Source of the DNA: an uncultured Saprospiraceae bacterium
GTDB lineage: Bacteria > Bacteroidota > Bacteroidia > Chitinophagales > Saprospiraceae
NCBI GenBank assembly: GCA_938007965.1
Contig: CALLMH010000089.1
Location: 1 to 40,211 of the forward strand
Length of the DNA stretch: 40,211 bases
Direction of reading: 5' to 3'
The notes under the pieces: model-generated
The model's input: the letters and a program-made list of their open reading frames with translations, nothing else
Databases searched by the model: none
What the model was told of the DNA's origin: nothing
Position numbers and translations under genes: made by a program
Shown: piece by piece, positions 1 through 7,839 of the stretch
Layout of the letters: each line of letters begins with the position of its first letter
How positions within the stretch are numbered: the stretch's first letter is position 1

Positions 1-296
1 TGTAAGCGAGTTTTGCAAGTTTAGTCAAAATGTGATCCCAATAGCGTTAAAAGTCAGGTAAAGTCTTGATGTAAGAGATGGCTTGTTTAGCAAACACTCG
101 TTTTTTGTTTCGTTTTTGGGTCAAGCCAAAAATGAAAGCCCGAACGGCGAGTGGAAGTTTAGATTGAAATTTATTACCTTTTATTTACGTAAAATCAAGC
201 TTAAGCGGGGTATTCATTCAGCAGTAAGCGGAATGAAGGGCTATATAAATAAGGATATTCAGATCTACTGAATATCCCTATTTCAGACATCCCTCT
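1..296. other. Left-edge region without a convincing gene
   Basis: No gene here that I can support. A 62-codon rightward reading frame (83-271) starts with TTG, has no recognisable domain, and its 3' end runs into the hairpin at 253-277, so I regard it as chance. The only clear structure is that hairpin, just downstream of the leftward protease gene. A truncated or decayed coding remnant cannot be excluded because the window begins here. Confidence 0.5.
253..277 (-). terminator. Perfect 10-bp hairpin, probable terminator of the protease cassette
   Basis: GGATATTCAG (253-262) and CTGAATATCC (268-277) are exact reverse complements around a five-base loop. The hairpin lies 19 bases past the stop codon of the leftward protease gene. 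On the minus strand it is followed by TTATTTATAT, a broken rather than pure U-tract, so termination is plausible but not certain. It could also protect the mRNA 3' end. Confidence 0.5.
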
Positions 297-1388
297 TCAA
301 TCTACTTCATTCCATCTTGCCCCAAACCGATCTACCAAAATATCATCGAAATGATCTGCTGATGTTGTAAGATGGGTAAATAGCTTTTTAGCAATCTGAC
401 TATCCATATACTGATCAAAAATCAATAAAGATAAAATTACATCTTGATCCTTGACACTGAATGTTAGGCCTTCTAGTTTATAGTTATGTTCGAGCAGAAA
501 AGTATACAGGTCCAATACATTTCCCCCTGGGAGTTTAGCAAGATAGGCATCTCCAGTGATGAGTCCTGATTTCTCATGATAAGCGATGTTTATTTTAGCA
601 CTTCCTCTATTGATCGTCCAGTTACTCGGTCCCATGCGGGACAAGTCGATATCATGATTCATCTCCGACAGCATCTCTTCTATAGCTTTGGATATTCCTG
701 TTGGTTCATAAGCGTCTATTTCGGAGATCAACATGATATTAGATCCACACTTCGGACAGTACTTCTCCTCTATCGTATTCTCAAATACCATATGAGCACA
801 AGCGGTGCATCGCACACCAGGTGTACCCTCTCCTTTTTGGAAATCCTCTATCGCTGATTCTAGATATCGTGCAGGTAATGAGAAGCCGATATTGCTCCCA
901 TTTTTGACGATAAATGTGTTGATACCTACAATCCGACCGTGTTTAGATATCAATGGACCACCACTATTACCTGGGTTGAGTGCTGCATCATGTTGGATAT
1001 AATTTATCCCTGACACTTCATGCATTGTATTAGATATGATTCCTTTCGTGACTGTATATTTGAGTCCATAGGGATGGCCTACAGCTATGATCTCCTCTCC
1101 TTCTGCTGGGGGAGATGTAGTATCTCTTAGCGCAATACTTGGCATCTTATGATCGACTGGCACTGTCAAAAAAGCTAAATCATACTTCCGATCTATGAAT
1201 ACTACATCTACCATCTGCTTTTCCAGTCCTTCTCCGACTATTACTACGGATTTATTATCTCTCACTACATGCTCATTTGTTATGATCAAGTTACAATCAG
1301 CTAGATAAAATCCTGTACCCGTACTATATGGGGTAGCGATTTGTATCACTGTACTTTTATATCTATCTATGATCGATTTTGTATCCAT
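297..1388 (-). CDS. Trypsin-like (S1C/HtrA-type) serine protease with zinc ribbon and YbjN/CesT-like C-terminal domain
   Basis: 363 residues with three modules. Residues ~10-180 are a chymotrypsin-fold protease of HtrA/DegP type: His40 in TNEHVV, Asp70 in KYDLAFL and Ser142 in NPGNSGGPL form the expected triad. Residues 194-214 hold a zinc ribbon (CTAC then CPKC, Cys194/197/211/214). Residues ~255-355 resemble the type III secretion chaperone-like (CesT/YbjN) fold. There is no signal peptide, transmembrane segment or PDZ domain, so unlike classical DegP it should be cytoplasmic. It is the second gene of a two-gene leftward unit, 29 bases after the 442-residue gene, whose N-terminal half has a similar CesT-like domain. 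The substrate is unknown. The protease assignment is firm; the C-terminal fold assignment is from pattern likeness only. Confidence 0.88.
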   Translation of the reverse strand: MDTKSIIDRYKSTVIQIATPYSTGTGFYLADCNLIITNEHVVRDNKSVVIVGEGLEKQMVDVVFIDRKYDLAFLTVPVDHKMPSIALRDTTSPPAEGEEIIAVGHPYGLKYTVTKGIISNTMHEVSGINYIQHDAALNPGNSGGPLISKHGRIVGINTFIVKNGSNIGFSLPARYLESAIEDFQKGEGTPGVRCTACAHMVFENTIEEKYCPKCGSNIMLISEIDAYEPTGISKAIEEMLSEMNHDIDLSRMGPSNWTINRGSAKINIAYHEKSGLITGDAYLAKLPGGNVLDLYTFLLEHNYKLEGLTFSVKDQDVILSLLIFDQYMDSQIAKKLFTHLTTSADHFDDILVDRFGARWNEVD

Positions 1389-1417
1389 GGCGCTATAGTT
1401 TATGTGGATTGATGACC

Positions 1418-2746
1418 TTATCTTAAGTCTCTCCTTTCAAAATTCATCTTTTTTATAGAGAGCAGATAAGTCTTCGAAAACATACATACATCTTGAAATT
1501 CCAGTCTCTTTACGTCTATTTGTATATGCGGATACTCCTCAGCGTGCTTTGACAATATTTTCTTGATCTTTTTCTTGATTTTGGTGGCCGATAGCTTATT
1601 ATTATTCATGTAGCCCCTTTTTATACCCAATGACTTGAAGTAATCAGATTGAGTGATCTGATAGTATAAGTTGAAAAGGTCTCTCATGGGTTTCGGCATA
1701 CTGTAATTAAATAGGCTGTAACCTACAATATATGAAGGAATCGCCCGAGCAAACGCATTATACTCATTATGATAGTACCAATCCATTTTTTTGATTTCGC
1801 TTCCGATGAAATTTTGGATTCTTGCCAAGCCAGATGATTGACTGACGCCAAAGGTCGACTTTACTTCATATATTTCGTGCTTGAAATCTTCAAAGGGTGT
1901 CTCTCTTATTTTTCTAAGTTCTTTACGGATCAGACTGTTTTTTTGATCAGGAGTCTTTATTTTATTGTAAAAGTATAGGTTGTGTACATTATCTATGATC
2001 TCCATGATATTGCCTTCGGGTTTGATCAAATAGTCAATCCTATATATGATATCCAGATAAATATAAGACTCGGCCCCAGGATATTTACCCATATTCAACT
2101 TAGTATTATTGATATGTGCGAGTGCTATATCTATTTCTGCGATGAGATATTCGTACTTAGTTTTGATTTCTCCGATTTCGATCTTTCGAATATGACTATT
2201 ATTGATAGGCATGAGCATATCGAACTCACTGATCATGATATCATCTTTCTTATCCGTATGTGTCGCTAGCTCTTTGAGCGCATAGTAGAGTTTATATGGA
2301 CTCCCATCTATCGTACTGGTTGAGAAAACTGCGGTGACGTCACGTTTTTCATCTAGTGCGTATCTGCAATATCTCAACTGATAATTATCCTCCAATAATT
2401 TCCTGAGAAAACCTATATGGAGACCATCTGTTTTGGCAATCTTGGACTCCGCAGTAAATCTCTTATGGTCCGCTCTACCCGATATTTTCTTACTCCCTTG
2501 ATAGAACTCAAATGTGATATGATCTTTATGATCTTCATACTTACAATTGTCCGTACTCCCATCACTTAGATAATCAAAAAACTGCTTGTACGACTCTATG
2601 TACTCTTTTTTCTCGAACAATTTTAGTGACCGATCCCATGCATCATATTTTTGCTCACTCTTATATGCATCAGAAAATCTACCAAACTGTATAATTGGTT
2701 GTTTACTGTCTTTTTTATTGAACAAAAAATAATCGAAAAATCCCAT
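1418..2746 (-). CDS. Protein of unknown function with CesT/YbjN-like domain, partner of the adjacent protease
   Basis: 442 residues that I cannot assign to a named family. Residues ~75-177 match the pattern of the domain at the C-terminus of the neighbouring protease: a short beta meander, then LRKLLEDNYQLRYCRYALDE, a beta strand, and a helix ending in LATHTDKKDDIM. The protease has the equivalents FLLEHNYKLEGLTFSVKD and LTTSADHFDDIL. Residues ~180-440 are mostly helical, rich in Lys, Tyr and Ile, without catalytic motifs I recognise. No signal peptide or membrane segment is seen, so it is probably cytoplasmic. It is the first gene of the unit, with a -7 element at 2776-2783. The gene is convincing from its length and close coupling; its function is open. 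Confidence 0.8.
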   Translation of the reverse strand: MGFFDYFLFNKKDSKQPIIQFGRFSDAYKSEQKYDAWDRSLKLFEKKEYIESYKQFFDYLSDGSTDNCKYEDHKDHITFEFYQGSKKISGRADHKRFTAESKIAKTDGLHIGFLRKLLEDNYQLRYCRYALDEKRDVTAVFSTSTIDGSPYKLYYALKELATHTDKKDDIMISEFDMLMPINNSHIRKIEIGEIKTKYEYLIAEIDIALAHINNTKLNMGKYPGAESYIYLDIIYRIDYLIKPEGNIMEIIDNVHNLYFYNKIKTPDQKNSLIRKELRKIRETPFEDFKHEIYEVKSTFGVSQSSGLARIQNFIGSEIKKMDWYYHNEYNAFARAIPSYIVGYSLFNYSMPKPMRDLFNLYYQITQSDYFKSLGIKRGYMNNNKLSATKIKKKIKKILSKHAEEYPHIQIDVKRLEFQDVCMFSKTYLLSIKKMNFERRDLR

Positions 2747-2775
2747 TTTGCTTTAATAACTATGAAGCGATTACG

Positions 2776-2783
2776 CAAATATA
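2776..2783 (-). promoter_or_regulatory. Bacteroidota -7 element for the protease cassette
   Basis: On the minus strand this reads TATATTTG, matching the Bacteroidota -7 consensus TAnnTTTG, about 30 bases before the start codon at 2746. I see no TTG at the ideal 19-21 base distance upstream, so the call rests on the -7 element and position alone. Confidence 0.4.
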
Positions 2784-2990
2784 CCGATTCGAGAATATAT
2801 CACGCTTTATTCCAAACTATTGTATGATGAAAAATACTGCCATCACTACTATTTAGAAACTATGATACGCCTCATTTTGAATCAGTCATGGTTATTCCTA
2901 ATTTTACATTTTAGAATTTGATCGATCTCAACTTCTAGCAAAGAAAAATGACTAGCAACTCGCGAATCTAGTTATCCAATAATAAAACAC

Positions 2991-3971
2991 ATGAAACTAA
3001 CGACCCCTGTAAAATTACCGAAGTCGGATATTAGCATTTCCGCCTCTTCTAAGATCATGACCATCGGTTCTTGTTTCTCCGACCATATGGGATCCAAATT
3101 AGTAGATGCTCGCTTTGATTGTCTTTCAAATCCCTATGGCACTATATTCAATCCGATAAGTATCAGTAAGCTCATCGATAGATCAGTTAGTAATACAAAT
3201 TTTACCACGGCAGATATAGATCATCATAATCAACGACACTTCAGTTATGACTTGCATTCTTCTTTCGACTCTGATCAAGTTGATATCATCTTAAAAAAGG
3301 CTAATCATGCCGTAGAAAATGTACATGAAACCATAAATAATCTGGATTTATTGATCATAACATTTGGGACCAGCATCGGATATCACCTCCTAGATTCTGA
3401 TGCATTAGTGGCGAATTGTCACAAAGTACCAAATCATAACTTTGAGAGACGATTCTTAGACGATGAACTTATGTTCTCCTCTATGTGTGCGGCTATTGAC
3501 CTATTGCGTGAGCAGAAACCAGCCTTGGATATAATATTCACAGTCAGTCCAGTAAGACATACGAAAGAAGGACTCATAGAAAATAATCTAAGTAAATCGA
3601 AACTGATAGTCTTATCGCATAGACTTGCAGGCGTATATGCCCGATCTTCTTATTTCCCATCTTATGAAATCATGACAGACGAATTACGTGATTATAGATT
3701 CTATGCGGAAGATATGATCCACCCCTCGTCACAAGCAGTAGATATTATTTGGAATCATTTTATGAATTCATTCTTCGACAAATCTGCTGTAAATAAGGTG
3801 GATGACCTCAGAAAACTTGTCCAGGCCTTCAATCATAGACCATTTGACCTCAGATCAGAAGGCCATATCGCATTTTGCAAAAAACAGCTGATCGAAATAA
3901 ATAACCTCAAAGAAAAATATCCTGAAGTAAACTTTGATGTTTTCGAATTACATTTTGCACGATCAATCTAA
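2991..3971 (+). CDS. GSCFA domain protein (SGNH/GDSL-hydrolase-like)
   Basis: 326 residues, a single GSCFA domain. The family signature is GSCFSD at residues 26-31, with Ser27 in the place expected for a nucleophile. A second block is FTVSPVRHTKEG (183-194), and DMIHPS (241-246) supplies the Asp-x-x-His pair typical of SGNH hydrolases. There is no signal peptide, so it is probably cytoplasmic. The substrate of the family is not established to my knowledge; esterase or acyltransferase chemistry is inferred from the fold. It stands alone on the plus strand between two leftward units, converging with the pyrophosphatase gene 26 bases away. Confidence 0.88.
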   Translation: MKLTTPVKLPKSDISISASSKIMTIGSCFSDHMGSKLVDARFDCLSNPYGTIFNPISISKLIDRSVSNTNFTTADIDHHNQRHFSYDLHSSFDSDQVDIILKKANHAVENVHETINNLDLLIITFGTSIGYHLLDSDALVANCHKVPNHNFERRFLDDELMFSSMCAAIDLLREQKPALDIIFTVSPVRHTKEGLIENNLSKSKLIVLSHRLAGVYARSSYFPSYEIMTDELRDYRFYAEDMIHPSSQAVDIIWNHFMNSFFDKSAVNKVDDLRKLVQAFNHRPFDLRSEGHIAFCKKQLIEINNLKEKYPEVNFDVFELHFARSI

Positions 3972-3997
3972 AAAAGGACTTTTGTGAGCGGAAGCGC

Positions 3998-4672
3998 CTA
4001 CTCTTTCGAAGAATAATCATACGCTATATTGACCACTTTCATTGCTTCTTCTCTTGATCCCCAACCGCTGAATTCCATCTCACCCTTCGCCTTATAATTG
4101 GTAAAAAAAGTAGCTACTATAACTCTAGCCCCTGGAAAGTAATGATCCAAATCCTCTATCGATTGTACTTGAGACCACTTCTCGGTCATCGGTACCGCCA
4201 ATATCTTATCGTCTTGTTCTCCATTGTCTAATAGGTTCATCACTCCCACTATCCTCACCTTATGTACGGTCCCTCTCGGCTGAGTCACTCCTAATAATAG
4301 CACATCCAGCGGATCACCATCTCCTCCCACTGATTTTGGCAAGATCGTATTAGGGATCATCCCATAATTTCCAGGATATCCAAGGTAATTGATATACCTC
4401 GGTTTCTCACCGATGCTGTCCATTACGATTCGGTGTGTTTTCTTATTCATCTCATATTTTGCAGTAGTACCCGCTGAGATTTCTATGATCATATTGACCG
4501 AGCCATCAGGATTGACCGCTGATATATCTAGGTAAGAAATATCCTCTCGACCATCATCTTTGGCAGCGACTGTCGATATATTCTTACCACTATCAGAGCT
4601 ACAGGAAGTACATATTATCAGAGCAATACTGATTAATGAATAGGAAAATCTCAATATATATAGATTTGTCAT
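3998..4672 (-). CDS. ppa: Family I inorganic pyrophosphatase, predicted lipoprotein
   Basis: Hydrolyses pyrophosphate to two phosphates. The 224-residue protein carries the soluble family I signature DGDPLD (118-123), with Asp118/120/123 as metal ligands. It also has KYE (72-74), YPGNYGMIPNT (99-109), the metal-binding segment around Asp149-Lys156, and TNYKAKGE. The core equals the usual ~175 residues. The extra ~45 N-terminal residues are a hydrophobic signal ending in CTSC, with Cys24 as the likely lipidated residue, so the enzyme is predicted to be anchored outside the cytoplasm. It lies 54 bases after the enoyl-CoA hydratase-family gene and may be cotranscribed. Enzyme identity is firm; lipidation is inferred from the lipobox-like sequence. 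Confidence 0.92.
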   Translation of the reverse strand: MTNLYILRFSYSLISIALIICTSCSSDSGKNISTVAAKDDGREDISYLDISAVNPDGSVNMIIEISAGTTAKYEMNKKTHRIVMDSIGEKPRYINYLGYPGNYGMIPNTILPKSVGGDGDPLDVLLLGVTQPRGTVHKVRIVGVMNLLDNGEQDDKILAVPMTEKWSQVQSIEDLDHYFPGARVIVATFFTNYKAKGEMEFSGWGSREEAMKVVNIAYDYSSKE

Positions 4673-4726
4673 TTTTAAATGATAATAGAACTTAAGCTAT
4701 CACAGCCCGAAACATTGGAATAATAA

Positions 4727-5491
4727 TCAGTTCAAAAATTTACCTATTGCATTTTTACTAAAGTCAGAAAGTACGAGTCGACCACTCATCTCGGCTCTTT
4801 CTTCTAGGAGAGCATCCCAATGTCCCGTTCCTTCCCAAAATACAGATTTGAGGAGAGACATAGCTTCGGGATTCATCTTTACGAGTTTATCACAGAAGTG
4901 CTTGATGTATTCGTCCATTTGTTTGGTCGTATCGAATACATCCATGTACAGTCCTTTTTGTTTTGCCCATTTGGCAGTTCGGAATTCTGTCGCATTGATG
5001 GCCATTTCGCTATAAGCTGATATACCTACTTTGCGCTCTACAGGAGGTCCGATTACGAATGGTCCGATTCCTACCGCTAGTTCGCTGAGTTTGATAGATG
5101 CATAGTTAGTAGCCATACAATAATCACATGCAGACGCTAGACCTACGCCTCCGCCGACCGCCTTACCATGGATACGTCCGATGACTAATTTTGGTACTTT
5201 TCGGATAGCGTTTATTACATTCGCAAATCCCATGAAGAAAGCCTTACCTACTTGTTCGTTTTCGATAGATGCTAACTCATCAAAGCTTGCTCCTGCGCAG
5301 AAGGTCCTATCTCCGGATGCTTTTAGCAAGATGACTGTTGCCTTAGTATTATCACCCATATCGTAGATTGCCTGCTCTAGTTCTGCTAATAATTTGCCTG
5401 GCAGAGCGTTGTGAGATGGATGATAAAATTCTATTGTTCCTACTCCTTCTTCGGTGGATGATAGTATATGTCCTTGTTTTGTTTTATCCAT
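4727..5491 (-). CDS. Enoyl-CoA hydratase/isomerase family protein
   Basis: 254 residues, full length for a crotonase-fold enzyme acting on acyl-CoA thioesters. The two oxyanion-hole segments are visible: CAGASFDEL (65-73) and GKAVGGGVGLASACD (109-123). In classical hydratases two Glu residues activate water. Here the first is replaced by Gly in GGGVGLA, while the second is kept as Glu137 in KLSELAVG. This pattern fits an isomerase or a specialised hydratase better than a textbook enoyl-CoA hydratase, so I give no gene symbol. It is followed by the pyrophosphatase gene and preceded by smpB, 112 bases upstream, with no promoter I can recognise in that gap. Confidence 0.88.
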   Translation of the reverse strand: MDKTKQGHILSSTEEGVGTIEFYHPSHNALPGKLLAELEQAIYDMGDNTKATVILLKASGDRTFCAGASFDELASIENEQVGKAFFMGFANVINAIRKVPKLVIGRIHGKAVGGGVGLASACDYCMATNYASIKLSELAVGIGPFVIGPPVERKVGISAYSEMAINATEFRTAKWAKQKGLYMDVFDTTKQMDEYIKHFCDKLVKMNPEAMSLLKSVFWEGTGHWDALLEERAEMSGRLVLSDFSKNAIGKFLN

Positions 5492-5603
5492 TTTTAGTTG
5501 TGCTTTTTTTATGCTTGATCTAGACCTTTACATAGCTTTGAAGAGTGCATTTTCACTTCTATTTTCATAATCCTGGTTTAGATTCATGGAAGTTATCCAG
5601 ATT

Positions 5604-6071
5604 CTAATACTCTTTCTTGATTCTATCCAAATCTCGTTTGTTCTGTCGTTCCTTGATAGATTCTCTTTTGTCATATGCCTTCTTTCCTGTAGCCAGAAAT
5701 AACTCGATCTTGATAAATCCCCGATCAGAAAAGTAGAGTTTGTAGGGCACGATCGTCATACCCTTTTCGGTAACACGACGTTCCATTTTCCTGAGTTCAG
5801 TTTTTCTGAGGAGGAGTCTTCTATCTCTTCTTGTTTCGTGATTATGTATCGTACCGAATTTATAGTGAGCTATATACATACTCTTCAAGGTCAAGTTACC
5901 ATTTTCGAATATACAGTATGCATCCGCTAAGTTGGCGTTTCCCTCTTTTATAGATTTGACTTCCGTCCCAGTTAGGACCAATCCAGCTTCAAAACTATCT
6001 AGTAATTGATACTCAAATTTTGCTTTCCTATTTACGATCGATTTACTATTAGCGTCTTTTTTCTTGACCAT
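5604..6071 (-). CDS. smpB: SsrA-binding protein SmpB (trans-translation)
   Basis: SmpB binds tmRNA and delivers it to stalled ribosomes. The 155-residue length is normal. Diagnostic blocks are GTEVKSIKEGNANLADAYC (35-53), HETRRDRRLLL (78-88) and the basic C-terminal tail KKAYDKRESIKERQNKRD (130-147), which occupies the mRNA channel. Its ATG directly follows the TAA of the redoxin gene with no base between, so translation is probably coupled. The partner RNA ssrA is not seen in this window. Confidence 0.97.
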   Translation of the reverse strand: MVKKKDANSKSIVNRKAKFEYQLLDSFEAGLVLTGTEVKSIKEGNANLADAYCIFENGNLTLKSMYIAHYKFGTIHNHETRRDRRLLLRKTELRKMERRVTEKGMTIVPYKLYFSDRGFIKIELFLATGKKAYDKRESIKERQNKRDLDRIKKEY

Positions 6072-6629
6072 TTATTTCTTCCACTTGATGTTACACCCTG
6101 CACTTGGATATTGTTTTTCGGGTGCGGGCTTGTTATCGATTAATAAATCCAATGCTTCTCTGATGTCCGATCCTGTAAGGGGGATGTTATTTCCTGGACG
6201 CGACCCGTCCAATCTCCCTCTATAATACAGCTTTAGCGCTGCGTCAAACAAATAAATATCCGGAGTGCAAGCAGCATCATAATCTTTGGCTACTTTCTGT
6301 GTAGCATCGTAAAGATAAGGAAATGGATACTGAAGTACTTTAGCCACGATAGACATTTTATCTGGTGCATCCATCGGATAGTTCTCCACGTCATTTGAGC
6401 TTATGACTACGACTTTGATGCCTTTCTCAGCATAATCATGTGCCAAGGCGATCATTTCACTATTCACATGTATGACAAATGGACAATGATTGCAAGAAAA
6501 GATAATAACAGTTCCTTTTTCACCTTTTACGTCATTAAGGGATAATTCATTCCCAGAGACTGTATCTGGCAATGTGAAATCAGGAGCTTGAACTCCTAAT
6601 GCCAGCATATTTGATTCTTTTAGTGCCAT
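6072..6629 (-). CDS. Thioredoxin-like/peroxiredoxin family protein
   Basis: 185 residues with an AhpC/TSA-type thioredoxin fold. The N-terminal block is APDFTLPDT (15-23); the redox centre is SCNHCPFV, a CxxC at Cys46 and Cys49; RLDGSRPGNN follows in the C-terminal half. The CNHCPF form is typical of a cytoplasmic redoxin subfamily often labelled simply thioredoxin family protein. No signal peptide. First gene of the leftward unit redoxin-smpB, and probably served by the left half of the symmetric promoter at 6722-6751, giving a leader of roughly 90 bases. Role in peroxide reduction or disulfide exchange is inferred from the family. Confidence 0.88.
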   Translation of the reverse strand: MALKESNMLALGVQAPDFTLPDTVSGNELSLNDVKGEKGTVIIFSCNHCPFVIHVNSEMIALAHDYAEKGIKVVVISSNDVENYPMDAPDKMSIVAKVLQYPFPYLYDATQKVAKDYDAACTPDIYLFDAALKLYYRGRLDGSRPGNNIPLTGSDIREALDLLIDNKPAPEKQYPSAGCNIKWKK

Positions 6630-6721
6630 TTTATTTTTCTTTTTTCTAATGAATCATCCAATATTGGATCCCTATCAATAGTTTTTTTTAAGATTACAAA
6701 TCTACAATCTTCTTCTATAGA

Positions 6722-6751
6722 ACAAAAGTATCAACGTTTTTATACTTTTGT
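6722..6751. promoter_or_regulatory. Symmetric divergent promoter/operator
   Basis: ACAAAAGTAT (6722-6731) and ATACTTTTGT (6742-6751) are exact inverted copies separated by ten bases. Each arm contains a Bacteroidota -7 element: TACTTTTG at 6743-6750 pointing right to the DUF4271 gene, and its mirror image at 6723-6730 pointing left to the redoxin gene. The right-hand element ends four bases before the ATG at 6755, predicting a leaderless transcript. The symmetry could equally be a repressor operator. Confidence 0.6.
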
Positions 6752-6754
6752 ATC

Positions 6755-7804
6755 ATGCGATTAGTTTCGAAAATATTGTTATTCTGCTTTTTTACCATTT
6801 CTGGATTTGCCCAAGATGGTGCTAATCCATTCGAAATCACATCAAGACTAGACTCTATATATGAATCACAACAGGTGGTAGAAAGTTCATCGACCAATAT
6901 ATTTGATGTAGTAAGGCCTGATGATCCAATGGTGACGACTTCTTCTGCATTACAGGCTGCAAATTCTAAAGAAGAAGAATCGACAATAGTCCCAGAAGTA
7001 GGAGAAGAAGATGTCCGATCTGATGTAGAAGAGATGGACAACAATCTGATCAATCCATTTGATGTGTCCCATATCCCAATTAGGAAGAGTAAACTAAAAA
7101 AAGAGGCTAACGCATTCGAACCGACTACGAATAGGTCAAACGATACAAATAAACCTTCTAAAAGCTCGAATGCATTTTTATTTTGGCTGAATCTCTTGAC
7201 TGCCTTTATTATCGCTATCGTAATAAATACGCAAAGAGGGGCGATCACCAAAATCACAAAAGCGATCACCAATGAAAACGTGCTCAAACTAAACCATCGA
7301 GAAGAGAAAAAAGGTGTGAATGGTCATTATATCCTATTATACTTTTCATTTATAGTGAATGCAGCTATTTTTGCCTATTTGATCATTTACAATCTCTATG
7401 ATCAGAGTGGGTGGTACGTTTTTCAACTTTGTTTTTTTGGAATTCTACTTGTTTATGTGGTAAAGCATATATTTTTATCCGTTGTAAGTTCGGTCTTTCC
7501 TATCCAGAAAGAGGTGTCTTTATATGGATTTACAATAGAAACATTCAATCTTTTTATAGGTATCATTTTGATTCCTCTTAATCTAATAATAGCGTTTGGG
7601 CCTGAGAAAATAGCGATCTCACTGATATATTTCACTATTGCTATTGTAGGATTTTTGATGCTCTTGAGAAGCTTCAGAGGACTGTTGATTTCAAGTAGAT
7701 GGATTTCAGGTAATTTATTTCATTTTTTGTTGTACCTTTGCGCCTTCGAAATTTTACCTATACTACTGTTAATAAAGGTAATAGGAACTTTCGGAATTGC
7801 TTGA
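6755..7804 (+). CDS. DUF4271 membrane protein with signal peptide
   Basis: 349 residues. A signal peptide (residues 1-19, ending GFAQ) is followed by a ~120-residue acidic, low-complexity linker carrying repeated short N-x-F-[DE] motifs (NPFE at 24, NIFD at 48, NPFD at 100, NAFE at 119). About six membrane segments follow, near 140-158, 192-212, 221-242, 262-281, 286-305 and 320-342. The membrane part matches the DUF4271 family, which is commonly next to the uroporphyrinogen-III synthase gene in Bacteroidota, as here. The function is unknown. The start is fixed by the signal peptide and lies four bases after a -7 element. Confidence 0.82.
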   Translation: MRLVSKILLFCFFTISGFAQDGANPFEITSRLDSIYESQQVVESSSTNIFDVVRPDDPMVTTSSALQAANSKEEESTIVPEVGEEDVRSDVEEMDNNLINPFDVSHIPIRKSKLKKEANAFEPTTNRSNDTNKPSKSSNAFLFWLNLLTAFIIAIVINTQRGAITKITKAITNENVLKLNHREEKKGVNGHYILLYFSFIVNAAIFAYLIIYNLYDQSGWYVFQLCFFGILLVYVVKHIFLSVVSSVFPIQKEVSLYGFTIETFNLFIGIILIPLNLIIAFGPEKIAISLIYFTIAIVGFLMLLRSFRGLLISSRWISGNLFHFLLYLCAFEILPILLLIKVIGTFGIA

Positions 7805-7839
7805 AAAAAAGCATAAGTTTTTTTAATTAAACTTTGTTT

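Noticed and set aside
83-271. 62-codon rightward reading frame at the left edge
   Set aside because: TTG start, no domain, no promoter, and its end overlaps the hairpin that serves the leftward protease gene.
6715-7287. 190-codon leftward frame opposite the DUF4271 gene
   Set aside because: Antisense to the acidic linker of a protein with a clear signal peptide and family match; Ser-rich shadow translation.
7834-7839. TTG start for hemD at 7834
   Set aside because: An ATG follows two codons later at 7840; no reason to prefer the weaker codon.
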